The position numbers and the translations under genes were made by a program. This document shows positions 25,821-35,534 of a stretch of 64,000 nt of DNA, one piece after another. The notes beneath the pieces were generated by a model that saw only the letters and a program-made list of their open reading frames with translations, was not told the origin of the DNA and did no database searches. The stretch covers positions 62,001 to 126,000 of the forward strand of contig CAZZEH010000001.1 of NCBI GenBank assembly GCA_964653095.1, read 5' to 3'. Each line of letters opens with the position of its first letter. The stretch's first letter is position 1. The DNA is from JAMLHH01 sp964653095 (lineage in GTDB: Bacteria > Bacteroidota > Bacteroidia > Chitinophagales > JADIYW01).

Positions 25821-28800
25821 ATGACAGCCCACGCACAGTTTTTATTTGACGAAATACTTCAAACTCATCTCAGCGAAAAAACGCTTGCCGAAAAATATTC
25901 TGCAATGAGAAAAATTTTGGAAAGTGCACTGAGACTGATTACCTCCAAACAGGAGATTCAATTTCCCGATTTATACTCCAAACTCACCTATGTGACCGAT
26001 TTGCTTAAGTTTTCGTCCCGGGAGCAGTTCGGAATACAGAATATGAGAAAAAATGCGCACCTTATTATTCTGAATAAATTCACACCCGACGAATATACCT
26101 ACTATCGGGATTTGAGTGCATTAACCTACAGTGTTGCAAAAATCACAGAAGCTACTATACCGGTAAATCTGCTAACAATCGTGCAAAGCCCTCCCCTGCC
26201 GGAAAGCAAGCCAGCTTCAAAAAAGACCGAGTCCGAACATCTGAATCTGATACGTTTTTATGTTTTAAAAGTCAGTGAAGGAGAAATCCTGGGCAGAGCC
26301 GATCAGTATCCGGAAGACTATCTCAATGCAATTTACGACCCCAAAAACTCTCCATTCAAAGAAAGTCTGAGTTATGTCAAACCGGGGCAGGTGATGCACC
26401 TGATTAACTGTCAAAAAGAAGGCAATAAAGTTACACCTGAACTGTTCATACTCGAACCGGACTATCTTTTGGATATCAGCTCGGTAGCAGAATGTTTCAA
26501 ATCATACGGTACTCATCCGTATAATTATTTTATGAGCCGGATTACTTCCAAAGAAATTACTGTACCCATCCTGCTCGGTAATATCGCCAATCACTTCTTA
26601 GATATTTTTGTCAACCTGCCAAAAGACAGTACTGCAAAGTTTAAAGACACCATGAAAGAAGTGTTTAAGCTTTTCCCGTTTGATATTTCCGTGAACACTG
26701 CTTTAGACGACAGAGCACATCTCCTTAGACTGTTTGACGACGCAGAACGGCAGTTTAATCATATTAAACATGTGGTACAGGAAGTGCTTCCTCAACAAAA
26801 TATTCCGTTAGAACAGGCCGTTTTGGAGCCGAGTTTCTTCTGTCCGCAATTGGGTATTCAGGGGCGTTTGGACTTCCTTTCCATTCGTCCGGAAAACACT
26901 ACGGTGATTGAACTTAAATCCGGCAAAGCTCCGTTTCCGGAAAGCAATACATCTTTGGTCGGTATCAATCACAGTGTTCAGCTTTTCTTATACCAAATTG
27001 TAATTCAAATGGTTTTGGGTATAAAATTCAAGCACATAAACAGCTATCTGCTGTATTCCAAATACAATGACCCAAAGTCCAACCTAAGAATGGTCAGACC
27101 CTATATGGAAAAAATTAAAGAAATTCTGGACCTGAGAAATCAGATTGTTTTCATCGAAAGAAGTGTTTCCGAAAATGAAGATTTATTTGAGAAAATCATC
27201 AGCGATATTTCTCCCAAAGTACTGATTAATGCAGGCGGCCAGAATGAGAAATTTATACAAAACTATATCATCCCGCAGATTGAGGCGTTCAAACAGCCTT
27301 TTGTCCATGCCGGTGAATTAGAAAAAGCATACTTCTACAGTTTCTACAGCTTTGTCAGCAAGGAACTTTACATTACCAAAGCAGGAGTCAGTCACTATGA
27401 CCAGGCATTGGGACACTCCGGCATTTGGCTCAATGAAGCAGATGTTAAAATAGATGCCGGCGATATTCTCTGGGACCTGCAGATCACAGAAAATCTGTCT
27501 GATACGGAAAGGCCTGTTATTCGTCTGAGCATCCCGGAATATAATGCTGATTTTCTTCCAAATTTCAGGCAGGGCGATATTGCTATCCTCTATCCCCGCA
27601 ACCATGCCGGAGATAATGTAAGCAACAAACAAATTTTTAGAGGAAGTATTATTGAAATCAATCATGAAGAAGTGGTTCTGCTTCTCAGATACCGTCAAAA
27701 CAACACCCATTTTCTCCCCAATGACAGTCTGTATGCTATCGAGCATGACTTTTTGGAGTCCTCGTACCGGGCAATGTTCATGGGACTGTACACTTTTTTG
27801 GAAGCCAACCAGGACAGAAAAGATTTGCTGCTCAACCAAAGAGTTTTAAGAATCTCCAATCAGGTACAGCTCAACAGACCCTGCGAAATACCGGAAATAC
27901 AGCAGATAGTAGAAAAAGCAAAGAAAGCAGAAGATTATTTTCTGCTTATCGGACCGCCGGGTACCGGAAAAACCTCAATTGCTCTGAAATCTATGGTGGA
28001 CGAATTTTATTCCGAACCACAAACAAATATTCTGCTGCTGGCATATACCAACCGGGCAGTAGATGAAATATGTGAATCTATTTCACAAATACAGCCTGAA
28101 ATTGAATACATACGCATAGGGTCTGAATTTTCCACAGAGAAGAAATTTCAGCATCGTCTGCTGCAAAATGTGATCAAGCCATTCAGCAAACGGAATGAAG
28201 TAAAAAATACGCTTCAAAACTGCAGAGTGTATGTCGGCACAGTGGCCTCTGTCTCAGGTAAATCTGCTCTTTTCAAACTTAAAAAATTTGATGTGGCCAT
28301 CGTGGATGAAGCTTCTCAAATTTTGGAGCCCCAGATTATAGGAATTCTGACTGCAAAACACCCGGATAATGCGCACGCCATTAAGAAATTTATTTTAATT
28401 GGGGATCACAAGCAACTGCCTGCTATCGTAGTACAAAGTCCGAAAGCAAGTATTGTGCGGCATCCAAAACTTTTGGATATCGGAATCACCGACAGAAGAA
28501 TCTCTCTGTTTGAACGACTATACAGATACCACGAAAAAGATAAACACTCCCCACATTGGTCCATGCTGAAAAAACAGGGGCGAATGCATGCTCAAATCGC
28601 TGAATTTTCCAATAAAGAATTTTATGGCGGAGAACTGCAGGTCGTACCGGTGACCCATCAGAGAAAATCATTGGAATGGAATATCACGGACAGTAAAGAT
28701 TTTTTGCAAAAAATTGCGGCAACTGAGCGTTTAGTGTTTTTCGCCTCGAAAAAAACAGATTCAGATCAATCTTTCAAAGTAAACTCTTTCGAAGCTGAAC

Positions 28801-29258
28801 TGATTGCAAAATTGCTGGAAAACATACATTACCTATACCAAACCCACCAGACAGAGTTTAATCCCAAAACATCAGTCGGCATTATTACTCCGTACAGAAG
28901 TCAGATTGCCCTGATCAGAAAAAAAGTCCTTGAACTCAATTTACCCGAACTGAATGAGATTACCATAGATACGGTTGAAAGATATCAGGGTTCACAACGG
29001 GATATTATACTGTATTCTTTTTGTGTAAATCATGAAAATCAACTTGAATTATTATCCAACACCTTTATCGAAAACGGCATTTCAATTGACCGGAAACTCA
29101 ATGTCGCCTTAACGAGAGCCCGAAAACAACTTTTCATCACGGGCAATCCATATTTTTTGGAAAAAAATGTCATCTTTAGTAAAATGACCGAACATATTCG
29201 AAAATACGGTATTTATATTGAGAGTGAGAGATTAAATAAATCCGGCACCCGTCTGTAA
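25821..29258 (+). CDS. Fused PD-(D/E)xK nuclease and SF1 (Dna2-like) helicase
   Basis: About 1145 aa from the ATG at 25821 (a TTG start at 25761 would add 20 less convincing residues). A RecB/Cas4-like nuclease site appears as GIQGRLDFLSI ... VIELKSGK with D351, E364, K366. No CxxC pair that could carry a Dna2/Cas4 Fe-S cluster follows. The C-terminal half is a UPF1/Dna2-type SF1 helicase: GPPGTGKT (~711-718), VDEASQILEP, GDHKQLP, TIDTVERYQGSQRD and LNVALTRARKQL. It probably processes DNA ends or flaps. It stands alone between unrelated genes. Confidence 0.88.
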   Translation: MTAHAQFLFDEILQTHLSEKTLAEKYSAMRKILESALRLITSKQEIQFPDLYSKLTYVTDLLKFSSREQFGIQNMRKNAHLIILNKFTPDEYTYYRDLSALTYSVAKITEATIPVNLLTIVQSPPLPESKPASKKTESEHLNLIRFYVLKVSEGEILGRADQYPEDYLNAIYDPKNSPFKESLSYVKPGQVMHLINCQKEGNKVTPELFILEPDYLLDISSVAECFKSYGTHPYNYFMSRITSKEITVPILLGNIANHFLDIFVNLPKDSTAKFKDTMKEVFKLFPFDISVNTALDDRAHLLRLFDDAERQFNHIKHVVQEVLPQQNIPLEQAVLEPSFFCPQLGIQGRLDFLSIRPENTTVIELKSGKAPFPESNTSLVGINHSVQLFLYQIVIQMVLGIKFKHINSYLLYSKYNDPKSNLRMVRPYMEKIKEILDLRNQIVFIERSVSENEDLFEKIISDISPKVLINAGGQNEKFIQNYIIPQIEAFKQPFVHAGELEKAYFYSFYSFVSKELYITKAGVSHYDQALGHSGIWLNEADVKIDAGDILWDLQITENLSDTERPVIRLSIPEYNADFLPNFRQGDIAILYPRNHAGDNVSNKQIFRGSIIEINHEEVVLLLRYRQNNTHFLPNDSLYAIEHDFLESSYRAMFMGLYTFLEANQDRKDLLLNQRVLRISNQVQLNRPCEIPEIQQIVEKAKKAEDYFLLIGPPGTGKTSIALKSMVDEFYSEPQTNILLLAYTNRAVDEICESISQIQPEIEYIRIGSEFSTEKKFQHRLLQNVIKPFSKRNEVKNTLQNCRVYVGTVASVSGKSALFKLKKFDVAIVDEASQILEPQIIGILTAKHPDNAHAIKKFILIGDHKQLPAIVVQSPKASIVRHPKLLDIGITDRRISLFERLYRYHEKDKHSPHWSMLKKQGRMHAQIAEFSNKEFYGGELQVVPVTHQRKSLEWNITDSKDFLQKIAATERLVFFASKKTDSDQSFKVNSFEAELIAKLLENIHYLYQTHQTEFNPKTSVGIITPYRSQIALIRKKVLELNLPELNEITIDTVERYQGSQRDIILYSFCVNHENQLELLSNTFIENGISIDRKLNVALTRARKQLFITGNPYFLEKNVIFSKMTEHIRKYGIYIESERLNKSGTRL

Positions 29259-29349
29259 CAGCATAGAATGTATATAAAATTTACTACAATATCTTAACTC
29301 TAAGGATTTCATAATTCCTTCCAAAAGTCAGTTATTTGCATCGGTCTTT

Positions 29350-30993
29350 ATGAGTAAAAATTTTCAAAGAATAATCTGGTTCCCGGTGCTGTTTGCAATC
29401 ATTCTTGCAAGCGGTATCTATCTCGGATACAATATCCACAAAAATCGAATATTCATTTTTCACAAAAACATCTCGGACACCAGCTCAAACCCCGTGACGG
29501 AAACCCTAAATCTCATTAATGCCTATTATGTAGAAGACCCGGAATTGGAGGAGCATTATGACGATGTCGTTGAGAAACTCATTGATGCGCTTGACCCTCA
29601 CTCCCACCTGATTACACATAGTGAACTTAAAGGCGTGAATGAAGAAATGACGGGTTCCTTTGAAGGAATAGGCATTGAATTTTTTGTAGTGAACGATACG
29701 ATTCAGGTCATTACTCCCATTCCCGGCGGTCCATCCGAACAATTAGGGATTTTGACCGGAGATCAAATCATCAAGGTGAACGACTCGACTGTGGCCGGAG
29801 TGGGCATTTCGAACGATGAGGTTATCAAAAAGCTGAAAGGACCTAAAGGAACAGAGGTCAAAGTCAGTATTTTCAGAAGAGGTCATAACGACCTGATTGA
29901 CTTTCAGATTACCCGGGACAAAATTCCGTTATACAGTGTGGATGCAGGTTTTAAAATTGACAGTAAAACCGGCTATATCAAAATCGGAAGATTCAGTAGT
30001 CAGACATACAGAGAATTTTACGGCAAACTGAAAAAACTTAAAGGTCAGTACATCTCTCAGCTGATTATTGACCTCAGACAAAATCCGGGCGGCTATCTCG
30101 ATGAAGCAGTCAAAATCATCAGTGAACTGCTCGGAAATAAAGAAGAGATTGTATATATAGAAGGCCGAACGGTAGAAAAACAATCTTATTATGCAGAAAG
30201 ATCGGGCAGTTTTCTAGACGGAAAAATTGCAGTTCTGATAGATGAAGGTTCTGCGTCGGCAAGTGAAATTTTGGCCGGAGCTATTCAGGATTGGGACAGA
30301 GGTGTAATTATAGGAAGACGCTCGTTTGGCAAAGGACTGGTTCAGCAGCAATACCCTCTGAGTAACGGCTCCGCAATTCGCCTGACCATTGCCAAATATT
30401 ACACTCCGAGCGGTCGTTCCATTCAAAGGCCGTATGAGAAAGGACACGGAGAAAAGTATAATCAGGAATTCATGGAACGATACAGCAACGGTGAACTATA
30501 TCACAGCGACAGCAACAATATTTCAGGACAGGATACTTCCAATATTTTTTATACTAAAAATCTCAACCGTCCGGTGTTTGGCGGAGGAGGAATTGTGCCG
30601 GATTATCATATTGCTCTGGACACTTCATACATTAATCTTTTCAGTCTTCAGGTCATCTCTGGAGGTTGGATTCAGGAGTTCATTTATGATTATTTCAATA
30701 AAAACGTCTCTTTCTTCAACCGCTTTGAAAACTTTGAAGACTTTAACCGGGATTATCAGATATCCGACAGGCTCTACAATAGCTTTTTAACTTTTTGCAG
30801 AGTCACAAAAAAATCCAAATATTTCAGTCTGCATGATTCAGATACTGAAAAAGAGCTGAGATACCGACTTAAAGCGGCATTGGCAAGGCAGGCATTTAAT
30901 ACAGAGGGCTTTCTTTTTGTCACCATGAAACAGGACGCTGCTGTACAAAAAGCTCTTGAAGTGTTCAGGGAAGACCAATATCCGTTTAAATAA
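29350..30993 (+). CDS. C-terminal processing peptidase (S41 family)
   Basis: A 547-aa periplasmic protease. It has a membrane anchor (residues ~10-28), a PDZ domain (~100-165, GIGIEFFVVNDTIQVITPIP ... GDQIIKVN), then the S41 peptidase core with QNPGGYLDEA, GSASASEILAG (300-310) and the catalytic Lys in SFGKGLVQ (K328). The C-terminal ~150 residues are typical of the Bacteroidota CtpA subtype. It trims the C-termini of periplasmic and cell-envelope proteins. No ATG alternative exists upstream. It is separate from the helicase gene upstream (91 bp). Confidence 0.92.
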   Translation: MSKNFQRIIWFPVLFAIILASGIYLGYNIHKNRIFIFHKNISDTSSNPVTETLNLINAYYVEDPELEEHYDDVVEKLIDALDPHSHLITHSELKGVNEEMTGSFEGIGIEFFVVNDTIQVITPIPGGPSEQLGILTGDQIIKVNDSTVAGVGISNDEVIKKLKGPKGTEVKVSIFRRGHNDLIDFQITRDKIPLYSVDAGFKIDSKTGYIKIGRFSSQTYREFYGKLKKLKGQYISQLIIDLRQNPGGYLDEAVKIISELLGNKEEIVYIEGRTVEKQSYYAERSGSFLDGKIAVLIDEGSASASEILAGAIQDWDRGVIIGRRSFGKGLVQQQYPLSNGSAIRLTIAKYYTPSGRSIQRPYEKGHGEKYNQEFMERYSNGELYHSDSNNISGQDTSNIFYTKNLNRPVFGGGGIVPDYHIALDTSYINLFSLQVISGGWIQEFIYDYFNKNVSFFNRFENFEDFNRDYQISDRLYNSFLTFCRVTKKSKYFSLHDSDTEKELRYRLKAALARQAFNTEGFLFVTMKQDAAVQKALEVFREDQYPFK

Positions 30994-31149
30994 CAGGATT
31001 TACTTCTAAAAATTACCTCCCCGAATACTGCCTGTGATTTAATTTATTTATACAGGTTACAAATTAGAATCAAACCCCTTTTTTTACCTTCAAAACATCT
31101 TCCCGGACTTTCTTTTCCATATATTACAATATAATACAAATGGAAAGCT

Positions 31150-32727
31150 ATGGAAACAGCACAGCAATCACATTACGACTATGTTATTATTGGCAGTGGG
31201 TTTGGAGGTTCAGTATCTGCTTTGAGGCTGTCCGAGAAAGGATATAAAGTTTTGGTCATTGAAAAAGGTAAATGGTTTGAACCGAAGGATTTTCCGGAAT
31301 CAAACTGGCATATAAAAAAATGGCTATGGGTTCCTGCTCTGAAATTCAGAGGATTATTTAAAATAACCTTCTTTCGGCATGTAGGTGTACTTTCGGGTGT
31401 AGGTGTAGGCGGCGGTTCCTTAGTGTATGCCAATACACTTCCGGTACCCAAAAAAGATTTTTTTGAGACAGGTACATGGGCAGGGCTGGCAGATTGGGAA
31501 AATGAACTGGACCCATTCTATAAAACTGCCGAAAAAATGCTTGGTGCCGAAAAAAATCCGTACGTCAGTAACAGCGACAAAGTCATGAAAGAACTGGCCA
31601 GACAGATTGGGAAAGAAGATCAGTACAGCGAAACCAATGTGGCAGTTTATTTTGGAGAAGAAGGTGTCACGGTAGATGACCCGTATTTTGGCGGGGAAGG
31701 TCCTACCCGTACCGGCTGTATCCATTGCGGAGCCTGTATGCTGGGATGCAAGCACAATGCCAAAAATACGCTTGACAAAAACTATCTCTGGCTGGCGCAA
31801 AAAAGAGGTACTGAAATTTTGGCAAATTCTTTGGTTACAGATGTCATTCCGCAAAGTGAACACGGAGAAAAAGGCTATGAGATTGTATATAAAAAATCGG
31901 CGACTCTCTTTTCAAAAAAGAAAAAAGTTCGGGCTGACCATGTGGTCTTTTCGGGTGGTGTACTGGGCACAGTGGACTTGCTGCTAAAGCTCAAAGACAA
32001 ATCTCTTCCTCACCTTTCCAAACGAGTGGGTTATGGTATTCGGACTAATTCTGAGAGCCTTATCGGAGTCACTTCATTTGACAAAGACAAGTCATATTCT
32101 GACGGAGTGGCAATCGGCTCCATTATTCATACAGATGAAAACAGTCATCTGGAACCGGTTAAATATCCCGACGGCAACGGGGCGTGGAGACCCTTAATGG
32201 CGCCTATGGTTCCGGGGAAAAGCTTTTTTACGAGAATGTTTAATGCGGTAAAAGATGTAGTCTCCAATCCAATAAAAAATCTAAAAGTGTACACGGTGGA
32301 TGACTGGTCGAAAAGAACGATTATTTTACTTTTCATGCAGACTTTGGACAGCACATTGAAATTTGCGAAATCTCCTTTTGGAATGAGCAGCAAATTGGAT
32401 GTGGGTCAAGCTCCGTCTTCTGACATTCCGGAAGCCAGAGATTTGGCAAGAAAAGTAGAAACAATTATTAACGGCAGGGCTATGGTACTGAGTACCGAAA
32501 CTATCTTTGGGCTTTCTACAACTGCTCATATTCTCGGAGGAGCCTGTATGGGAGATTCGGCTGAAACCGGAGTTATTGACAAAGACAATAAAGTTTTTGG
32601 GTATGAAAAAATGTATATATGCGATGGTTCTGCAATTTCTGCCAATCCGGGAGTAAATCCTTCCCTCAGTATTACGGCAATATCCGAAAGAGCAATGAGT
32701 AAAATACCTGCAAAAAATAAATCTTAA
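31150..32727 (+). CDS. GMC-family FAD oxidoreductase (cholesterol oxidase-like)
   Basis: A 525-aa protein with the FAD dinucleotide motif YDYVIIGSGFGGSVSALRLSEKGYK in two blocks (residues 11-35) and the GMC signature SGVGVGGGSLVYANTLPVP (~81-100). Later motifs are HILGGACMGD and DGSAISANPGVNPSLSITAISERA, the FAD-binding C-terminal region. The CxxCGACMxGCKHNA cluster in the middle is a known feature of long-chain alcohol/cholesterol oxidase-like members. It oxidises an alcohol or sterol, with the substrate unknown. It is followed after 24 bp by a Baeyer-Villiger-type monooxygenase, so the two are probably one operon. Confidence 0.88.
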   Translation: METAQQSHYDYVIIGSGFGGSVSALRLSEKGYKVLVIEKGKWFEPKDFPESNWHIKKWLWVPALKFRGLFKITFFRHVGVLSGVGVGGGSLVYANTLPVPKKDFFETGTWAGLADWENELDPFYKTAEKMLGAEKNPYVSNSDKVMKELARQIGKEDQYSETNVAVYFGEEGVTVDDPYFGGEGPTRTGCIHCGACMLGCKHNAKNTLDKNYLWLAQKRGTEILANSLVTDVIPQSEHGEKGYEIVYKKSATLFSKKKKVRADHVVFSGGVLGTVDLLLKLKDKSLPHLSKRVGYGIRTNSESLIGVTSFDKDKSYSDGVAIGSIIHTDENSHLEPVKYPDGNGAWRPLMAPMVPGKSFFTRMFNAVKDVVSNPIKNLKVYTVDDWSKRTIILLFMQTLDSTLKFAKSPFGMSSKLDVGQAPSSDIPEARDLARKVETIINGRAMVLSTETIFGLSTTAHILGGACMGDSAETGVIDKDNKVFGYEKMYICDGSAISANPGVNPSLSITAISERAMSKIPAKNKS

Positions 32728-32751
32728 CTTTAATAAATACTATACAATATT

Positions 32752-34212
32752 ATGACGGCTGAAAAAAGAAATTTTGATGTAATCATCATGGGAGCCGGGC
32801 TGTCGGGAATTGGCACAGCCTGCCATTTGAGAAGAGAATGCAAAGACAAGTCTTTTGTCGTTTTGGAAAACCGTGAAAACATGGGTGGCACCTGGGATTT
32901 ATTCCGTTATCCCGGCATTCGTTCGGATTCCGACATGTTTACTTTGGGCTACAGCTTCAAACCGTGGATCCATCCCGAAGCAATTGCAGACGGGGATTTA
33001 ATTTTGAACTATATTAATGAAGCGGCAGATGAGTATGATGTCCGAGAAAACATCCGTTTCAACACAAAAATAAACTCTGCACACTGGGACAGTGAAAAGG
33101 AAAACTGGACGATAAAGTGTACCGACAATATTTCCGGCAATGAAGTAACTTATACCGGACGGTATATCATCTCCTGCATGGGCTATTATAACTACGAACA
33201 CGGACACCGTCCGCACTTTGAAGGCGAAGAGGATTTTAAAGGCACCATTATCCACCCGCAATTTTGGCCGGAAGATTTTGACTATACCGATAAAGAAGTG
33301 GTCATTATCGGCAGTGGTGCTACGGCAGTTACGCTGTTGCCTGCCATGACCGACAAAGCCAAACATGTCACCATGTTGCAGCGTTCGCCTACGTATATCG
33401 CCACTTTGCCCAACAGAAGTATCCTGCCCAAAGCAGTTTCCAAGAACTTTCCGGTCAAAGTGCAGTATGACATGAATCGTGCGGCACAAATAAGTTTTCA
33501 GATTTTATCCTACAATTTATGCAGAGCACAACCTAAATTGATGAGGGCTTATTTTAAACAAATGACTAAGATGCAACTCCCTAAAGGTTATAACGTGGAG
33601 AAACATTTCACTCCAAAATACGACCCGTGGGACGAGCGGGTCTGTGCCGTACCGGACGGAGATTTATTTAAAGCTATCAGAAAAGGAAATGCCAGTATCG
33701 TCACCGATCACATTGACAGATTCACGGAAGATGGTATTTCGCTTAAATCCGGTCATAAACTAAAAGCAGATGTGATTATTACTGCAACAGGTCTGAATCT
33801 CCAAATGCTCGGAGGCATCAAAGCCTTCATAGACGGCAAAGAAATTAAAGCATCCGACGGTATTATATACAAAGGCATGATGATAAAAGATGTGCCAAAT
33901 TTTGCTTTTATACTCGGCTACACAAATTCATCCTGGTCTCTTAAAGCAGACTTGGTCGGCACGTATTTCTGCAAATTGATTAATGAGACAGAAAAAAGAA
34001 AGAAGAAAGTATTTGTGGTGCAGTCAGACGAAGATATAGAAAAAGAACCGGCTCTGAATTTTCGCGCAGGTTATGTGCAGCGGGCTATAAAAGCGGGTAT
34101 TCTGCCGAGTCAGGGAACTAAATATCCGTGGAAGCTGAAACAGAATTATCTGATTGATGCGATAAACTTTAAAGCACAAAAAGTAGAAGACGGATTTTTG
34201 CAGTTTCAGTAA
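32752..34212 (+). CDS. Flavin-containing monooxygenase, Baeyer-Villiger type
   Basis: A 486-aa protein with FAD motif GAGLSGIG (13-20), GGTWDLFRYPGIRSDSDMF, and FKGTIIHPQFW, which fits the Baeyer-Villiger fingerprint FxGxxxHxxxW exactly. A second nucleotide-binding motif, VVIIGSGATAVTLLPAM, follows. Such enzymes use NADPH and O2 to insert oxygen next to a ketone or to oxidise a hetero-atom. Shorter than the ~540 aa of many Baeyer-Villiger enzymes. With the upstream GMC oxidase, which turns alcohols to ketones, a two-step alcohol-to-ester route is chemically plausible. A strong terminator follows at 34238-34279. Confidence 0.88.
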   Translation: MTAEKRNFDVIIMGAGLSGIGTACHLRRECKDKSFVVLENRENMGGTWDLFRYPGIRSDSDMFTLGYSFKPWIHPEAIADGDLILNYINEAADEYDVRENIRFNTKINSAHWDSEKENWTIKCTDNISGNEVTYTGRYIISCMGYYNYEHGHRPHFEGEEDFKGTIIHPQFWPEDFDYTDKEVVIIGSGATAVTLLPAMTDKAKHVTMLQRSPTYIATLPNRSILPKAVSKNFPVKVQYDMNRAAQISFQILSYNLCRAQPKLMRAYFKQMTKMQLPKGYNVEKHFTPKYDPWDERVCAVPDGDLFKAIRKGNASIVTDHIDRFTEDGISLKSGHKLKADVIITATGLNLQMLGGIKAFIDGKEIKASDGIIYKGMMIKDVPNFAFILGYTNSSWSLKADLVGTYFCKLINETEKRKKKVFVVQSDEDIEKEPALNFRAGYVQRAIKAGILPSQGTKYPWKLKQNYLIDAINFKAQKVEDGFLQFQ

Positions 34213-34237
34213 AATCTTAGTATCTGAATATACAGGC

Positions 34238-34279
34238 AAAAGGTATCTTGTCCTTATGGTTAAGATACCTTTTGTTTTT
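34238..34279 (+). terminator. Terminator after the GMC/monooxygenase operon
   Basis: AAAAGGTATCTT (34238-34249) and AAGATACCTTTT (34262-34273) form a 12-bp perfect stem with a 12-nt loop, followed by GTTTTT. The same hairpin could also serve the minus-strand HTH gene, which ends at 34352, because the upstream side is A-rich. Confidence 0.85.
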
Positions 34280-34351
34280 ACCGCTTAAAAAATTTGAATT
34301 TAATGGTCAAAATTTGAAGTACTTTACCCACTCTCTTGTAAAGAGTCAAAC

Positions 34352-34654
34352 TTATTTTTTCAGTACCAACTCCCGAATCAATTCATCCTTTTCCTTGAGC
34401 TGTAGTTTGAGATATTCTATCAATTCAATGAAAGCCTTAAATTCTAAATTGTGAAACTGACCATTTGCAACTAATCCTCCGTTTGTAATTTGGGCTGAGG
34501 TATTAAATATATATTTTTCATCAAAGCTAATCAATTCTGTTAGGCTAATACCGAAAATATCGGCTATCTGATGCGTACGCTCTATACTCACATCCACCTC
34601 ATTACGTTCTATGCGCCCATATCCAGGCACAAACATATTGAGTCGCTGTGCCAT
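34352..34654 (-). CDS. XRE-family helix-turn-helix regulator (start codon unclear)
   Basis: The ATG at 34654 gives a 100-aa protein starting MAQRLNMFVPGYGRIERNEVD, which begins inside the HTH: helix 1 and part of helix 2 are missing. The same frame continues upstream for 27 codons (encoding KIRQLRELKNCSQSY before the Met) to a stop just beyond 34735, and this extension supplies the missing HTH part. No ATG, GTG or TTG exists there; the first candidate is ATT at 34735. So either a rare start codon is used or the gene is damaged. The C-terminal ~30 residues form a coiled coil (ELIEYLKLQLKEKDELIREL). It probably regulates neighbouring genes or itself. Confidence 0.65.
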   Translation of the reverse strand: MAQRLNMFVPGYGRIERNEVDVSIERTHQIADIFGISLTELISFDEKYIFNTSAQITNGGLVANGQFHNLEFKAFIELIEYLKLQLKEKDELIRELVLKK

Positions 34655-34927
34655 ATAACTTTGAGAGCAATTTTTTAGTTCCCTCAGTTGTCGTATCTTT
34701 CTCTCTACTCTAAAGTCTTCTATATGATTTTTAATAGCACAATTGACTTACTTACACTAAATGTATAAAATTACTACTTAAAAGTAAAAAACACTACATA
34801 AGAATCTAAAACTTACAGACAATTAATAGTAATTTCAATTTGTTAAATAGGGCAAATAACTATTAAGAAAATATAACTTCTCATATTTTGTGCATAAAAT
34901 TAACTATCAGAATAAAACAAAGAACTT

Positions 34928-35521
34928 ATGAAAGCAAAATGGTTATTTTTTATTGTGTCAGCAGCATTGTTGTTTCAATCTTGTGATAATAAAACTCTCA
35001 GCAGAGGTGAAGCAAAAAAGCTGATTATGGAACATTGGGATTATCCTAGAGTTGAAATAAAAGATCTTCAGGCTCTTGGTTATTCTATAAGAGATACGAG
35101 AATCCTTTTGGTTGAAAAGGATTTAATAGTTCACACATGGGGCTATGACAGTTGGGCAGGTTGGGTGGATAATGATGCATATACTGAAAAAGCGCTTCCA
35201 TTTGTTTATGACATAGTAAAAGATAAATATATTTGGGGTGATATTTTCAAATCACGTGTAATAACGCATTGTACTGATTTTCATGAAATCACTGGAATTG
35301 TGATGGAATCAGAGACAAAAGCAAAAGTTCAATATACATACAAAATGAAAGGGGTCACTCCTTTTGGAGAAGCATTTGGGTTTACCAATGATTCTATTAT
35401 AGAAAGTCGCGTTTATATGACTCTGTACGATGATGGCTGGAGAGTAAGTGAAGACAAGCCCGAAAACATCAAACCAGAAACCTATCCGTTTTTCACAAAA
35501 AATGGCGATTATATACCATAA
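34928..35521 (+). CDS. Lipoprotein of unknown function
   Basis: 197 aa with a signal peptide (MKAKWLFFIVSAALLFQSC) and a lipobox ending at Cys19, so it should be lipid-anchored and periplasm- or surface-exposed. The mature part is mixed alpha/beta with many aromatic residues (VHTWGYDSWAGWVDNDAYTE) and a late MTLYDDGWRVSED. I recognise no family. It is followed 13 bp later by the WG-repeat gene in the same direction, which suggests a shared transcript and role in the cell envelope. Confidence 0.65.
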   Translation: MKAKWLFFIVSAALLFQSCDNKTLSRGEAKKLIMEHWDYPRVEIKDLQALGYSIRDTRILLVEKDLIVHTWGYDSWAGWVDNDAYTEKALPFVYDIVKDKYIWGDIFKSRVITHCTDFHEITGIVMESETKAKVQYTYKMKGVTPFGEAFGFTNDSIIESRVYMTLYDDGWRVSEDKPENIKPETYPFFTKNGDYIP

Positions 35522-35534
35522 ATAAAATCAGAAT

